A stretch of DNA of 64,000 bases, taken from Apophysomyces variabilis (Eukaryota; Mucoromycota; Mucoromycetes; Mucorales; Mucoraceae). Positions 35,618 through 48,594 of the stretch are shown here, piece by piece (within the stretch, counting starts at the first letter, position 1; every line of letters starts with the position of its first letter). The notes beneath the pieces are model-generated. The model was not told where the DNA came from. It saw only the letters and a program-made list of their open reading frames with translations, and searched no databases. The DNA is taken from NCBI GenBank assembly GCA_002749535.1, contig MZZL01000125.1, positions 51,829 through 115,828 on the forward strand, read 5' to 3'. The position numbers and the translations under genes were made by a program.

Positions 35618-37633
35618 CTACTTTTGTAAAGCGTCTTGCTGTGCTCTTCGTTCTCTCCATTGAGGTCCATATTTCATTAGGAAGTAAAGGAGACTGTTGG
35701 ATGCAATCAAAATAAGAGCAAGGATGGTAAACATCCAACCAGCTCCGACGCCCTGGATTCCGGGCGAAATTACCACTGTCGCCACAGCACTAGAGAAGGT
35801 AAGTTCAGTATATAGATATATAAGGAAACCATGACTAAGAGTTTACCCGAGAAGACACCGTGATAGATTAATCGATGCAGTGATGGAGGCACCTTTACCC
35901 GGAAGAAGATCAATCAACAAGGTTTGAAAAACGGTCATTACACTGGTAAGCGCATAGCCCGCTAGATAGAAAGTAAACGGAAATTATCAGCCAACAAAAG
36001 AAGGGAAAGCGAGCCGGTATGGTAGATCTAAGTCCGTTTACCTAAAAATTGAAGTACGAGAGCTACGGCAAGAGGAGCATTGATTTGTATACACCATCCA
36101 TAGATAAGGGTGACGATTTGCATGAGCCCCGCACCGATCCAAAGCGTACGGAGACGAGCCTTATAGATAGGAAATTCAAGCGGCACTTGTCCTGCGCCCT
36201 TTTTATGTTCAATACCGCTTTCCTCCGCCGTGATCCTGAAATCACGGTCCAGAATTTTGCCTTCAGCAATCGAACCCAGGACACAGCCGACACCTTGGCA
36301 TAGGAAACAGAGTCCAACCTGAAGTTCAGAAAGCGAATATTTGCTCTGAAACAATTCTGGCGTCGACGTTAGATAGCAGTAGAAGATTGTGTAATGAAGG
36401 GCGTTATAAAGCAAGGCCAATGTTAAATCAAGTTGCAGAAAATAACGAAACGGCCGTGTAACATTGGGCGGTTGAAGAAATCTATTTGGCTGACCCGTTG
36501 CTGCGGATGTAGAATATTTACTACTGTTTAGTCGTCTCTTGATCCATTGAGAAGGTGTAGGGTTGGCGTAACCGGAGCCATTCCCCACTAAGCTTCGGAG
36601 CGTTTCGGGAACGAAGAAAAGGACAGCAATAAAAACAGTAGCGCCAATAATCAACAGTAACCAGAAATTCCATCTGTCAACCATGCATGAGAACGTGAAA
36701 AAGAGAGATAAGAAACTTTTAAGAAGATTTACCGCCAGGAGAGTTCTTGGGAGATAATACCACCTAGAACAGGTCCGATAATAGGTCCAACAAATTGACC
36801 GGTAGTGTACATCCCAAAGAAAGTGCCTCGTCTAAAAGAGAATTAGATAAATCAGAAACCTATATATCTATAAGGGAATAGACCCGGAAGAGAGATATAT
36901 ACTTAGAAGGTATTGCAATGTCGCCGACAACGCCCGCCCCTGTTTTCATCATAATGATCAGTATAAGAAGTTAAATTAGCATTGCTTACCAATGGCAATG
37001 GTTGAGCTGGATCCAAAAGCTTGAAGCATGCGCAATACCAATAACAGCCAGTAAACTGGCGCCAGTGCTAAGCCAATGCATGCACCAGTGTAAATGATAA
37101 CGGTGACGAGATAAACGGGACGACGGCCCCAGACATCCGCGAGTGAACCCCAGAAAGCTGGTGATAATCCTTGAAAGATCTTTGTTCTTTTGTTTTTATT
37201 GCAGAATTCTTCGTTATTTTATTTACCATATATGTAGTCACTGTGAGATTGACGAGTTCTGTTGTGGTATGCATGTCCTAAAGCAAATATAGAAAAGGCA
37301 AGGGGAAGAGGCCGGATCAGGAAACTTACGTACGTAATATTTCTTTGATTCTTTTACCTTTTGAATGGCTGGTAGGGCAGGAAAATAAATGTTGGCCGAG
37401 AGAGACGAGAGCATGCCTGCGTAGGAGACAATGACAACAATGACGATTAATTGCGTGGGCGAGAAGATGGTATATGGTTCCTCTGTGGTTGCTCGCGTAG
37501 CCAATTTCTCCAAGTCTTGGTTAACATCTTGTAATTTCGGCCTTTCACCCACCGTGGTGGTGCCTGACCCTGTGGATTGACGACTAGTCATCGTGAGTTG
37601 GTTATTGTTGTCCTCAGGCACTGCATTGGTCAT
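35618..37633 (-). CDS. MFS drug:H+ antiporter, DHA1 family (Qdr/Dtr-like)
   Basis: Multi-exon minus-strand gene, 12 predicted membrane helices. The N-terminal cytosolic tail ([12 protein letters not shown]...) runs to about residue 55, then TM1 ([29 protein letters not shown]). The MFS A-motif is seen as [11 protein letters not shown] between TM2 and TM3, and [17 protein letters not shown], the antiporter motif C of DHA1 pumps, lies in TM5. The central loop ([17 protein letters not shown]) and a C-terminal half ending [17 protein letters not shown] follow. This family exports drugs, polyamines or spore-wall precursors at the plasma membrane. The substrate cannot be told. Start 37633 by ATG. 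The downstream neighbour on the same strand (BRCT) starts 195 bases past the stop. Confidence 0.85.
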
Positions 37634-39301
37634 GCTTCTTGTTCTTTTTTCCCGATCTTAGAGGAGTGAATAACAAAAAAAAAAGAATACTAATATAAGT
37701 AGATGAAGAAGAGGAAGAGGAAAAAGAGGAAGAAAAAGCTGATATCAGAAAAAGCGTGGGTGTTGATCCTCATTTATGTGCGTTGCAATTTTGAATGATC
37801 TCTTATCGGATCCAGCCCACTCTTGGGTACGAACCAAAAAAAATTCCCCATCTTAAACTGTATAAGAGAAGTGTAGTGTTGCACCGGAGCAACGTTTTCC
37901 CTGGAATTGGCTTGCAAATCTTCATCACTCTGAATGATGCGACCACAGCCAGACACATGAAATCCATGGTAAGCTATTTGCCTTTTAGGCAAGAAAAGGC
38001 ATAGTCTTTGTTGCACCAAAGAGTAAGAGACACTGAATTTTTACTGTAGATTGCGAGTATACGTTTACCCCCGGGAAAAGGAATTCGCGTACACTAGAAT
38101 CACAAAAAGAGGCTCATGCGATGTGGCTAAAAATATGGACTGGCTGGAAAAGGGAATGAAAGGTGTCCATTTCCACAACGTCTATGCGCAGAAAAAAAAA
38201 GGGCATACATAATTATCGTACGCATTAGGAAAGAGACCTAATGTGGCTGACGTCCCTCGTGGTATGTTGTAAGAGGCAGCTGAATAGAATGAAGAAAACA
38301 AAATACACAATTGCCATGGAGAAATGAAAGTGATGACAACGAGAGAAAAAAAGTCCATACCATAGTCATATTCGTGAACAGTCATATGTTTTTTCGCCTT
38401 TTTGATTTCTAGATTGTCATAGAATGCAGAAATTGCTGAAGTAACTCTTGAACAACAGCATGCAAAAGAAAAAAATAATATCGGTAGGCTGTCAATCAGC
38501 AAGAATTGAATGGGGGTATCGTCGCATCCGATAAAGCCGAAATGGAGTCGTACAACCGTAAGTCAAAACAAGATGACTTTGTTTGTTAGAGACATGCAAA
38601 GAAACTGTTTGTTGATTTCTTGTGTGTATAAAGGACAAGGCAAGAAAAAAGGCTAAATGAAAAAAACGAAAACAGGTCAATGTGAAACACGGTCAAACTA
38701 AGGGTTTTATGCAAGTTGATGTTATAACAGCCAACAGGTGACGAGGATTAGACCATCTTACCGTTTTCTGGATTTTTCCGGGAAATATATTTCAGGTAAA
38801 GGAGAGTTACCTAAGGCACGATGAGCATCAGCGGGCTATGTGAACGAACACCATGGGAACGAGAAAAAAGTGGGGGGGGGGAAGAAGGTCGTTATGAAAC
38901 AGTATAAGGTTTAATAAAACTAACCTATTTGCATCATCATGGGGGGTGCATGCTGTAAGAGGTCGACATTTGAGACCATCATCTGTCTGGGAGAAGAAGA
39001 AGAACAACAACAAGTGATAAGGTGCATCAATTGAAACATTCAGAGATAACAAGACAAGAGACAGAGAAGACATAAGCCGTAGGATCATGCATTAGCCAAA
39101 TGTAGAGTTTGCATGGACCAAACAACAATATTTTTGGCAGATTAATATAACCAAAACCAAAGTAGTGCCCTATCCAACTCACAGATGATTTGGCATAAAT
39201 ACCCTCTTCCAATCCCCCCTTTTCTACCTCTCTTTTTTAGTTTCTGCGAGGACCGTGCTCTCTCATCGTCATCATCCCCTAACATACTATATTATATATC
39301 C
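37634..39301. other. Divergent spacer between MFS and bZIP genes
   Basis: 1.7 kb with short unsupported ORFs only. It is rich in purine runs (37700-37740) and has a G8-9 run near 38872. The bZIP leader just upstream of 39302 is pyrimidine-rich. Confidence 0.55.
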
Positions 39302-40048
39302 ATGACTGATAAATCGAACACTGGTAAACCCATGGCATTAGCTTCTATCATGGCAACACCTATCTTTCCACCTTCTCCCCCTTCTTCCATGAATTATAAA
39401 GATCATCGACAACCGCAACAGCAACATCACCATCATCCAGTCTACTTTTATCCTTCCATGTTACGTTCACCACCTACCTCTCCCGAAGACATTGTAGGCT
39501 CTCCTCCCTCCTCTCCCCATTCCTATACTTCTACTGGCTCATCTTCTACAGCCTATGCACAAGCCCCTTCGCCAGGCGCACCCCTGACCTTGCAAGAACG
39601 CCGTCAACGGAACAAAACCGCCTCGGCCAAATACCGACAAAAGAAAAATCAACAACAAAACGAAATGCGTCAAATGATCGGTCGCCTGTCAGAAAAGAAC
39701 GCGGTCCTAGAAAGACAACTGCAGGAGGTCCGGATGGAAAATGAACAACTTAGAGCAACCACAGATCGACTACGTGGTAGGATGGTGGCCAAGAAAATGC
39801 TGAAACAGTGGATCGGACGTCAAAAGGAACAACAACAACACCATCACCATCACGCATCTCCCCAGCCTTCCGCCTTCAGACCGAACAACAACAATAACAA
39901 TAACAACAACAACAACAACAACAAACCAGCAACTTATCCTTCTACTGGTCACCTTCCTATCCACACCTTTCCATCTTCCGCAGCAGATGATGTCGAACTG
40001 GGCATTGACATTGAGCATGATGACCTGGATAGTCTTGCCTCGGATTAG
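39302..40048 (+). CDS. bZIP transcription factor
   Basis: Intronless, 248 aa from the ATG at 39302 (MTDKSNTGKP); the frame extends upstream to 39185 but that part looks like leader. The N-terminal half is Pro/Ser/His-rich (likely activation region, SPPSSPH repeats). The basic region is at about residues 99-125: RRQRNKTASAKYRQKK, i.e. NxxxAxxYR with Tyr at the usual Ser/Cys/Phe position. A leucine zipper follows to about 165 (IGRLSEKNAVLERQLQEVRM with heptad L/V). The C-terminal part has a His run, an Asn run (13 consecutive, from AAC/AAT repeats) and an acidic end. The NxxxSAxxRxKK style resembles Cys3/Met4/Atf4-like regulators of sulphur or amino-acid metabolism; that specific role is inference. 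Confidence 0.85.
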   Translation: MTDKSNTGKPMALASIMATPIFPPSPPSSMNYKDHRQPQQQHHHHPVYFYPSMLRSPPTSPEDIVGSPPSSPHSYTSTGSSSTAYAQAPSPGAPLTLQERRQRNKTASAKYRQKKNQQQNEMRQMIGRLSEKNAVLERQLQEVRMENEQLRATTDRLRGRMVAKKMLKQWIGRQKEQQQHHHHHASPQPSAFRPNNNNNNNNNNNNNKPATYPSTGHLPIHTFPSSAADDVELGIDIEHDDLDSLASD

Positions 40049-41115
40049 AAAATACACAAAAAATTTTAACTTTTTCTATTTATGCACACGAAGTTTTCAA
40101 ACCAAAACAAAAGAAAAAAAAAGAGCATTCATCTTGTATACTATTCGCATCACTTCCTTTCGTTTTCTTTTTTTTTTCTCTTCTATATTATTGACAGCAT
40201 TTCTTCTTCTGGGATTCGTGTTCCTTTTCTTATATGAAACTTGTAAGAAATAAAACTTGAAAATGCAAAAGAAAGCGCAATTTTTTTTTTCTTTTTTGCT
40301 TCTTGGGGGACAAAGGAGTTGTTGTTTGTGTTGTTGTGGTTTCCCGTCAGTTGTTTACATGTTTCTCGTCATACAAACTTTCCTTGGCCTGCTAATTTAA
40401 CTAACTTGTCATTTAACCATAACAAGCACTCTTTCTCTCCACCCCCAATTACAAAGCCATCTATCTGGTGGAGGACAATCCGCGTTCATTTCACATCGTT
40501 GTTTTAACTCCGTCATCATGGGGACAACAGCTTTTTAGTAGCTAGCCATTGATGCTCACATGAAGCCGTTGTTTCCATCTGGCTAGAAAATCATATGACA
40601 GACTAACTGTAACTAAGACTCGGGAATCCCATTTAAAGAAAACAAAAGCAGGGGGAGTTGTTGTATTGAACTATAGTACAAAAAAGTGGTCGCATTGTCA
40701 TTATACGGTTCATACGTAGTGTATTCTACTATGGTAATTCCATTTCCTTGCCTACTACTTGAAGGCATTCACGTATCAGTTCCACAACCACAGGATCTTC
40801 GCATGCTATCATATTGCACAACGAGGGATAAAGGTAAAACAGGTGAGCTCTTGGTCCAGACAGGAGCAAACGTTTCAGCATTCCTAATATCACGTTATTA
40901 GGCTTAATAACATGGGAAAGTCCGTGCTCTCCCTACCTTGACCATCCTGCATGTTACTCGTTAATATGTCCTTTCGGAGCTTTAGCTGGATGCATTGTCG
41001 CAAAAGAAATAGCATTTCATCTTTTCGGACCCTATTGTTGTCATTAGTAGACTGTTTCTTGCTCTGGTTTTTATCCACGGCTGTTTTTTTTTATTTCTAT
41101 TTGCTGAAGGCTTCC
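40049..41115. other. Convergent spacer, bZIP 3' UTR to MON2 3' end
   Basis: 1.07 kb. AATAAA-type signal near 40248. Short ORFs at 40319-41157 (plus) show no domain. Nothing else seen. Confidence 0.55.
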
Positions 41116-44100
41116 TCACCCCATCAAGTACCTTGGAAACGGACATCGTCCAAGTAGTGGCTCATCAGCTGTATAATTACGTAGGATTGTCTCGCATCGT
41201 TCGAGTAATATCGGTATCGTGACTTGAGCAATGCGTTGCCGCACCTTTGGTATATCTACACAACAGACATTAGCCCACGGAACAAAAATAAATTCCATTT
41301 ACTTACCCTCCTTTTCTGCTGAGCACAATGAGAACAGTGTTTTGAATGATGCATATGCAAAAGATTCCTTCATGACAGGTACGATCGTACCGGTTGTTCC
41401 TACTATATCGCTTGATCGATCGATTGCGGTGGTTTCCTCTTCAATAGCTAATTCTTTGGTCGCTTTTTCCTCCTCACTTTCTCCTTTTCGATGACCATCG
41501 CTTTGGTCCACGTAGTATAACTGAGAACTCTCTCGTATGACATGCACGAGCTTCTGAATCACCTCATTCGGTACTCGTGGCTGTCCAAGATATGGTACAA
41601 TGTCGGCCTGAATAACGCTTAAAACGGAAATATCAAAATGTTCGTCTACATCAAGCTCTTCTATGGTCATCGATGACGGTGGTGTGCTAAACCCGCATAA
41701 AAGCGTAAATACATGTACACTGGCTTAGCGAGCAAAATAAACATACCTAGGCGATAATAGACTTCCTTCAAATATATCTACCAATGTCCGCCACACACCA
41801 ACTAAGCGCTCCGTCGATACATCTATTAATACATTAATAAATCGGTAAATCCAGCTCTATCTAACAACCTTCTCCGAAGTCTTGTAAGGTCTGGAGACCA
41901 ATCTGAAGTATATCTAGCAAGCCAGTAGTGGCAGCCTTCCACAATGGTGTCTTATCCTCTCCATACTTATGCGAAGGCGGACAATCGTATTTTAGCTTCA
42001 TCGGCAGCCCATAAGACCCGATAATCCTCTCAAAAACACCATCGGTATACAAAGATATGTCGTTCACGTGAGCCTTGAACAAGGAGGACACAAGCTTTGT
42101 GCACTTCTTATTGAGAGCAATATATGTCACAGTAGAGAACTTGCGTTGACCTGGAGGAATATAACTTCTAGATTTCTGTACGTCATCCTGCGGACTGAGA
42201 AAGGCCAGTGTCATATACTCTGATAAATCCATCAATATCAAGGGAGGCACTCCAGGAGAGCTCATGTCAACGCTCTGGATGGCCTTAAGCACTGCCTCTT
42301 GGAGCGGAGAAAGATTGTCAATATCAGCTCTGTACTGAGGGCTTGTTGGGTAGACCAATACATTTCGCAGTACGCTCAGTAACGATGCAACATCGTCGAT
42401 ATCGAAAATTGACGATATCACTTTGTATATATCCTTGAACAAATGAACATACGCAGTCAGGGTATCTTGAGTAAAATCATTCGAAATGGGCGCCGCGCTC
42501 GATGAAAAAAGGGAAAGAGTAAGAGAATGCAACTCAGGTTCTAGCGAGTTTTTTCGTTCATCGCCGTAGTCTTTCGTGTCTCGCCCTTCTTTAGCAGCTA
42601 CTATTCCATTGCCGATTATCTTCCAAGAAGACCAGGCATCTCGCCACAAGCTGGTAACTGTTTGAGTGATTTCAAACTCGGAAGGAAGTGTCAAGATATT
42701 CTTGAAGCTTTTTATACTCGCCAAGGACACTTCCTGGCTAGATCGAAGGCACGAATCTTCTAAATGGGCCAGGAGCAAAGACCATGCCTGTTTAAAGTTC
42801 GTCAATTTATGCAGATGTCCCAAAAAGTCGCGAAATATCCCTGAGATTCCCGTAAGCACCAAGTCCTTTGTTTCGTCCCATTGTTTGTCCGCCGTATCTC
42901 GGGAATGATGAAGCATAAATCCCGAAGCATCTCGTTCGGCAGATGGTGTCAATAACGGCGACTTTCCAGACTGCATCAGTTTAGCCGCCCTAATCGCTGA
43001 CATTTTCACCGAATCTAACAAAGGAAAGAGCACATCCCAGACGCAAGCGTTCCATAAATGGGAACTAAGTACGTTTCCATTCATAATAATCGTCCTGAAT
43101 AATGTTTGGTTGGCACCATTACGAACTTCTGGTCTCCAATCTGTACAGGTATGGGAAAGCTGTAGTAATAATAACATCCATAATATACTGTACGTCCTGG
43201 GTTGTTCGTCATTTGTTATAGGCTGGTCGATATTTAAACTGTCTTTTTCTATAGTATGATTCTGATCATCACCGTCTTTAGTAGTATCCAATCGTTTGGT
43301 TTGAAGAAAGTCGGACAAATTCCACAAAAGACCGACTGCGGTCAGACTAATGTTGAGGTCGTCGCTCTGCGTGCTGAATGATCCTAATGTCGCAATACAC
43401 TGTCTTAGACAATCCGCCGATAACAGGGAGAGGAAATCGGTACAAATCAATTGAAGACTAGCAAATGCGACTTTGATTAAACCACTTGCGGATTTGCCGC
43501 CATGACCACTGCCGCTAACAACTGTGCTACTTCCACCAGCATTTCCTGCGGTTAATAAGGATGAATTGGTAGTATCGATACTGGCACGCTCTCCTCGATC
43601 ATCGGTATCTTCAGCTTTGTAATCGCTATCGTATTCCGCGCTATATTCAGGACAGCCATTCGACGAGTTGGTTGTTACATGCCTAAGCATCTCAAATATA
43701 AGCCCCCACCCGCAAGTAAATGAATGGCCTGATGTCTCCAAGATCTTATTCAACGTTTCAAGTCCCATTTTCTGCACCTCGGAGAAAAACCTCACGTTTG
43801 CCCTATCCCCATCGCTGGGTCCAGTAAGGTCATCTTCCGGCGGGATATAGTTGATACATTGGTCCAAAGCTCGTAATAAACGTGTCTGTAACTGTTCTGC
43901 TGCTTCTTTGTGTTCCGACAGTATGTAATTCATAGCTATAATCACGATATCGGCTATTGCTTCGCAGCATTGTGTTCGGATTGACGACGGGGTGTTTGAA
44001 TTGTTAGCGGTGGCAATTAAGTGCGATATAATCAGATCCCATGCACCAGAGTAGTTATCCGGACTCATAAGTCGGGCCATGTCCAAAGTTGATATGTAAC

Positions 44101-47064
44101 GTAGTTTCTCAATAGCAAATGATTTCGTGTTGAATAATTTCTAAACGCATTACGTTAACAAAGCTTATGCACACTTGTTCGAAAACCTACGGCTCGGGTT
44201 GATTTGTTTCCCGGTATTTTCTCGTTATCTTTAAAAGGCATACCACTAGCTTCGGCGCTCAGACGACACAAAGCAGTAGCAAAAGCGATGAACGCCTTAT
44301 CATCCAGATATTTACTGTTCTCAAACAAACGATTTAACGAGGCAAGTATGACAGCAGCATGATCAGCCTCCATCAGTTGGTTTGGCGCAGGTTGAGCTAA
44401 CGGACAATTAGCAAACGGACCTTCATTTTCAAAATATCAATGCCTACTTCCTGTATTCGGATTCGGCGAACCGGCACCTGTTCCTGAACCGGGCGAATTG
44501 GACAACGTCCGTCGGATGGCTTGTGAATTACCTGTAGGATTCGCAGTATTCGCGGAACCCTTTGGTGTTGGTCTATTAAATAGCAGAAAATCGGCCTGCT
44601 GAAGTGTCTCCAGAACCAGATACCAGGATGATCCTAGAACACTCCCGAGAAACATAGCAATATTGAGCAGGATCCGTAGACTATACAGATTTTTATCACT
44701 TAGTGTAATGTTCGACAATATCTGTTGCTGCTGCGCTGATAGCTCGGTATATGAAATCGCGAGAGAAGTAGTTGCTGTAGTGGCGATGCTTGTAGTGCTT
44801 CCTGTATTCTTTCCAGAGAAAAATCCAGAAGATAGCATTGGGTTAGCAGGAATTGCATTCTTACACAAGTTTGTTAAAAATGCATCCCGCGGAACAACCA
44901 AGTCGAGCATGCCACACACATTGGTAAAGTTTTGATATGATCTCATGGTACCCTGAAATAGCTCCTCATCTAAGTTTGCTGAAAGATAAAACGACATCGA
45001 CGCTAATAAACCAGGCCAAGCGACATTAGCCATATCCGTCACCAGAAGAAGATCCTTCTTGACAGTTTCATCTCTAGAAACGTCCACCTTCGGCGTTTCA
45101 GAGGTAGCTGATCGTTGGTTCTCGTTCATTTTTGCTCTTGTTGAAGAGCTCAGGCTTCTTCCATTACCAGGAGAAAATCTGGGTAAGGCAAACCCAGCTA
45201 GCCCGTCTGCGATTGAGTTTAAGCAAACTAGTGCGAGATAGAATATATATGTCTCAGGAATCGGTGGAGGATCAGCTTTGTCAAGCTGATCAATACTAAA
45301 GCATATGTTGTTTGTTTAATCAGTAGCTTTAGCAAGCAAGTAAAGACAAACCATTGTATTCGCATGGTAGAGTTAGAAGAGCTCAAACTCGGCCCACCCG
45401 AGTCATTATTGGCGAACCCTGAGTTGCTATAATGATGTGTGTGGCTGCCTGGACCTGCTGCATAATCCACACTTTCGCGCCCACCTTGTGTCGCGCCAAT
45501 TAATTGGGGCTTCTCCGTAGCCAGACGACCAAAAGCTGTTATCATGTCGCGGAAAACGTCAGTTGAGCTGTCATGGCTATCGTACCATTTGTAGATCGAG
45601 CATATAAGAACCGAATCGGCGCATACGCCTCGAAATATCTCCATTGCCAATACACGCTGCCAATGTGGATTTTCTGGCTCCAGAATCTTGACAAACATCG
45701 ATAGAAAAATTTCGCATTCCATAACCTAAATAGCCATAACCAAGTCAGTAGAAAGCTAGATATTGCAGGCGTTACCAATATCTCGCTAAATTGCTTAATA
45801 AGTATGTAGACAACGCGAGTAAGACGCATGGTTTGCGGAAACTCGTGCCTTTCCGAAAAATTCTTGATGATTAGAGGACAAACACGCTCGCGCAACAAGG
45901 AGCTCAGTTCTTTGTGCTTCAACACAAGCGCTGATTAGTCCTTCTTTCCCTACATCTACAAATACTTACTGCTCGAAAAAGCGCATAATGGTTTGTCAAT
46001 ACGCTCTCTATTAACTCTAACCCAAAAGTTTTCGATATATGGCCGAGCCGAAGGTATTCTGGAGGATCATTGCTAGTTAGAAGGCTCAGATCTTGAAAAA
46101 GATAATAAGCGTCCTTGGCGCAGGGATGAAGCTTGATAGTTTCGCCCGTACTCAACTCAACCTCTTAATGTAATAAACAATAAGCATTCTCGAGGCACGT
46201 CCCATCATCCTGGCACTTACCATGTTTCGCGTCCGCTTCCTTTAATGCTAGTGAATCCTCCTTTGCAACTTTGTCGAAAACAAAAATAACCAACTGGCGT
46301 AGCGTCGCTGCTGCGGTATTATTTACAACTACAATTTTTGAGTCTTGCAATCGGAAACAGATAAGCAGCGCCTATTGCTCTATCTTCAGATCATTGTCAC
46401 ATTGAACTTACTTTCCTCCACTTACCTCAGCCAATATGTCATCATGAACGCTTCGATAATTAGTTAACAATGGAAGAACAGTTTGTAAGATCTTCAGTTG
46501 AATCTCAACCCCGTGAACACTGATATCCGTAAGCGTTCTTAAAATAGATCGTATGGATGTCTAAAAAAACCAGTATTCTTGATAGGTTAGGTCACCCATT
46601 TCAGCTCCAGATAATGGCAACGTTTACCTCTGGTATGGCATGAAAAGAGATGAGTTTCTGTATGCATCCAATAGCAATTGTAACCATCTTGACCTGTTTT
46701 GTTTCACAAGCCAGAACAAAAGGGCGTAACGCATCTTCTGATTTGGATAGCTCTGAAGAAAATACAAGATAAAGAAGCTTTAATAAAAGCATCATTTCGC
46801 ACTAACAAATTCCCAACCATTCGCGATACTGTATCCCGGACGTTCTTTGAAACTTCGCAAGATGGCACTGAGACGTTCAGCAGCCTGTGACAAAGAGCAG
46901 CAGCAAAGAGGAACGCAACGAATAGATAAAACGGCAAATGAGATCTAGACGTTCACAATTCCTGTCGTTTACTAAAGTACCTCTTTTATTTCTGGATGTT
47001 TCCGTCGTGCTTCACTGGAGAGGGAAAGTAATTCGGTCTGGAGAAATGCAGATAATCCACTCAT
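41116..47064 (-). CDS. MON2: MON2 homologue (Arf-GEF-like endosome/Golgi traffic protein)
   Basis: Largest gene of the window, many exons, protein about 1,500-1,600 aa. The N-terminus [28 protein letters not shown] (first exon from 47064) begins the DCB domain. HUS-type segments follow at 46.3-45.2 kb (e.g. [14 protein letters not shown], then [14 protein letters not shown]), then the Mon2 C-terminal repeats from 45.1 kb ([15 protein letters not shown]) through a 741-codon block (44086-41861) to [21 protein letters not shown] and [11 protein letters not shown]. As in other Mon2 proteins there is no Sec7 catalytic domain. It scaffolds with Dop1/Neo1 at the trans-Golgi and endosomes. An apparent in-frame TGA at 44437-44439 lies inside a 51-nt intron (44397-44447) with a CTAAT branch site. 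No break found. Confidence 0.88.
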
Positions 47065-48594
47065 AATCTGTAAACCGATGTCTGTAAGCCGTCCAGGAGA
47101 GTAAGCACTAAGAGTTTTATACGCCCTGTTCTCTTATGTCTAGTAAAGTTGTGCAGTCAATTATAACAGCAGAAATGTATACGTATTTCGCGTGCCGTGG
47201 CAAGTTGCACTACACGGTTAGACGCACAATAGGACCGCTTATGTTAAAGCTGTATGAATAACGCGGGATGACGGAGAAAGGGGATACGCTAGCACAGTTA
47301 CGGACTTTGAAATCCTGCAACTCGATGATACTTTTATCGCCATAATAAAAAAACCGACACTCAACTGTTCGGACAGACTCTGCTATGTGAATATATAAAC
47401 AAGCTTGCTGTTATGTAGTTTACTGTAAGGAGCCTTCTTCTTTTATTATATTCTGATGGTAGCTTTTCATGTACATCGTTCTTGTGTTACCAGGCAGATA
47501 GATCGGTGCCCTGAAATAAAAGTGATTAATTCAATTGAACTTCCAATAAAATAATCGTCTTCTATATTATACACAGATTAACAAGGCCTGTATGCTTCCA
47601 AATGCTGAAATTTAACGGAGACATTCATTCAAATCGCACATGACGACGAAGTGTAACTGGGAAGGATTATCTACGCCAACCAGTCTTTAGCGCTAGGAAC
47701 GCGACAGTCTTCTCTGGCGTACAGTACCAGTCGTGCGATCTCGCCTTCTCAATACTGTTGGATTGGCGAGTACAGTAGAAATCTTCCACATTAAAGTTGG
47801 CTATAGGAGACTTAGTCTTAACCGATGTCTTGCGCTGTACAACGCAGAAATCGATGTAAATCAGAAATTAGCCCTCTAAGTACGGGAATCGCAAAAAGAC
47901 AATAGAGAATGGACGTTTTCCAACGATGACAAGTATTTAACATGTTATGTCACTATGCTGACTACTGCGAGTTGCAAGCTTAACTACTGTAACTTGACGT
48001 ACCGAAGGAAATATGCTAAAGGTTGGAACAGGTGAATAAGAAGAATCGATGAAAAACGTTAATAAATGAAGAATAATTGGCAGTATGTGCAAACAGTATC
48101 GATTTTTCTTTTGAGCTAAAATAATGAAACGAACAATTATAAACATTTCTTGTTATTGCTCGTATCTCATATTGAGATGTGTATGAAGCTTCGCGAATCA
48201 AAGCACTAACCTGCGGTACCTTGTGGCGTTAACTTAACAAACCATAACCGTTAGTGACAAATATCAGTTAGGGCCGCCATCGCTGTTAATTATAGAAGAC
48301 ATATATGGGAACATGTATCTGTTATGAACGACAAATGACAATAGTATCAGTCTCTGACATGTTCTTTATAATAAGGACGATATTATGCCAATATTTACTG
48401 ATAGTAGCTTAAGCGTTACAGTCAATTTGAATGAGATGAACAAGTCTGGCTTTCGACAGGAATATGCAATTTTTACCATCTTAACGATGCGGTTTGAAAC
48501 AATCCAGGCACATGTTGACGATGCAGAGATAGTTGGTTACATTGGTCATTAAATAAAGTGTATAAGGGAAGCACAATCAATAAGAGTACTGGGC
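47065..48594. other. Spacer between MON2 and F-box gene
   Basis: 1.5 kb, AT-rich, upstream of MON2 and downstream of the F-box gene. No ORF above 70 codons and no RNA gene seen. Confidence 0.6.

Noticed and set aside
44397..44447. In-frame TGA in MON2, or an ultra-short 27-nt intron (44421-44447)
   Set aside because: A normal 51-nt intron GTAGGC...GTTAG with a CTAAT branch point removes the stop and keeps frame, so neither a nonsense change nor a record-short intron is needed.
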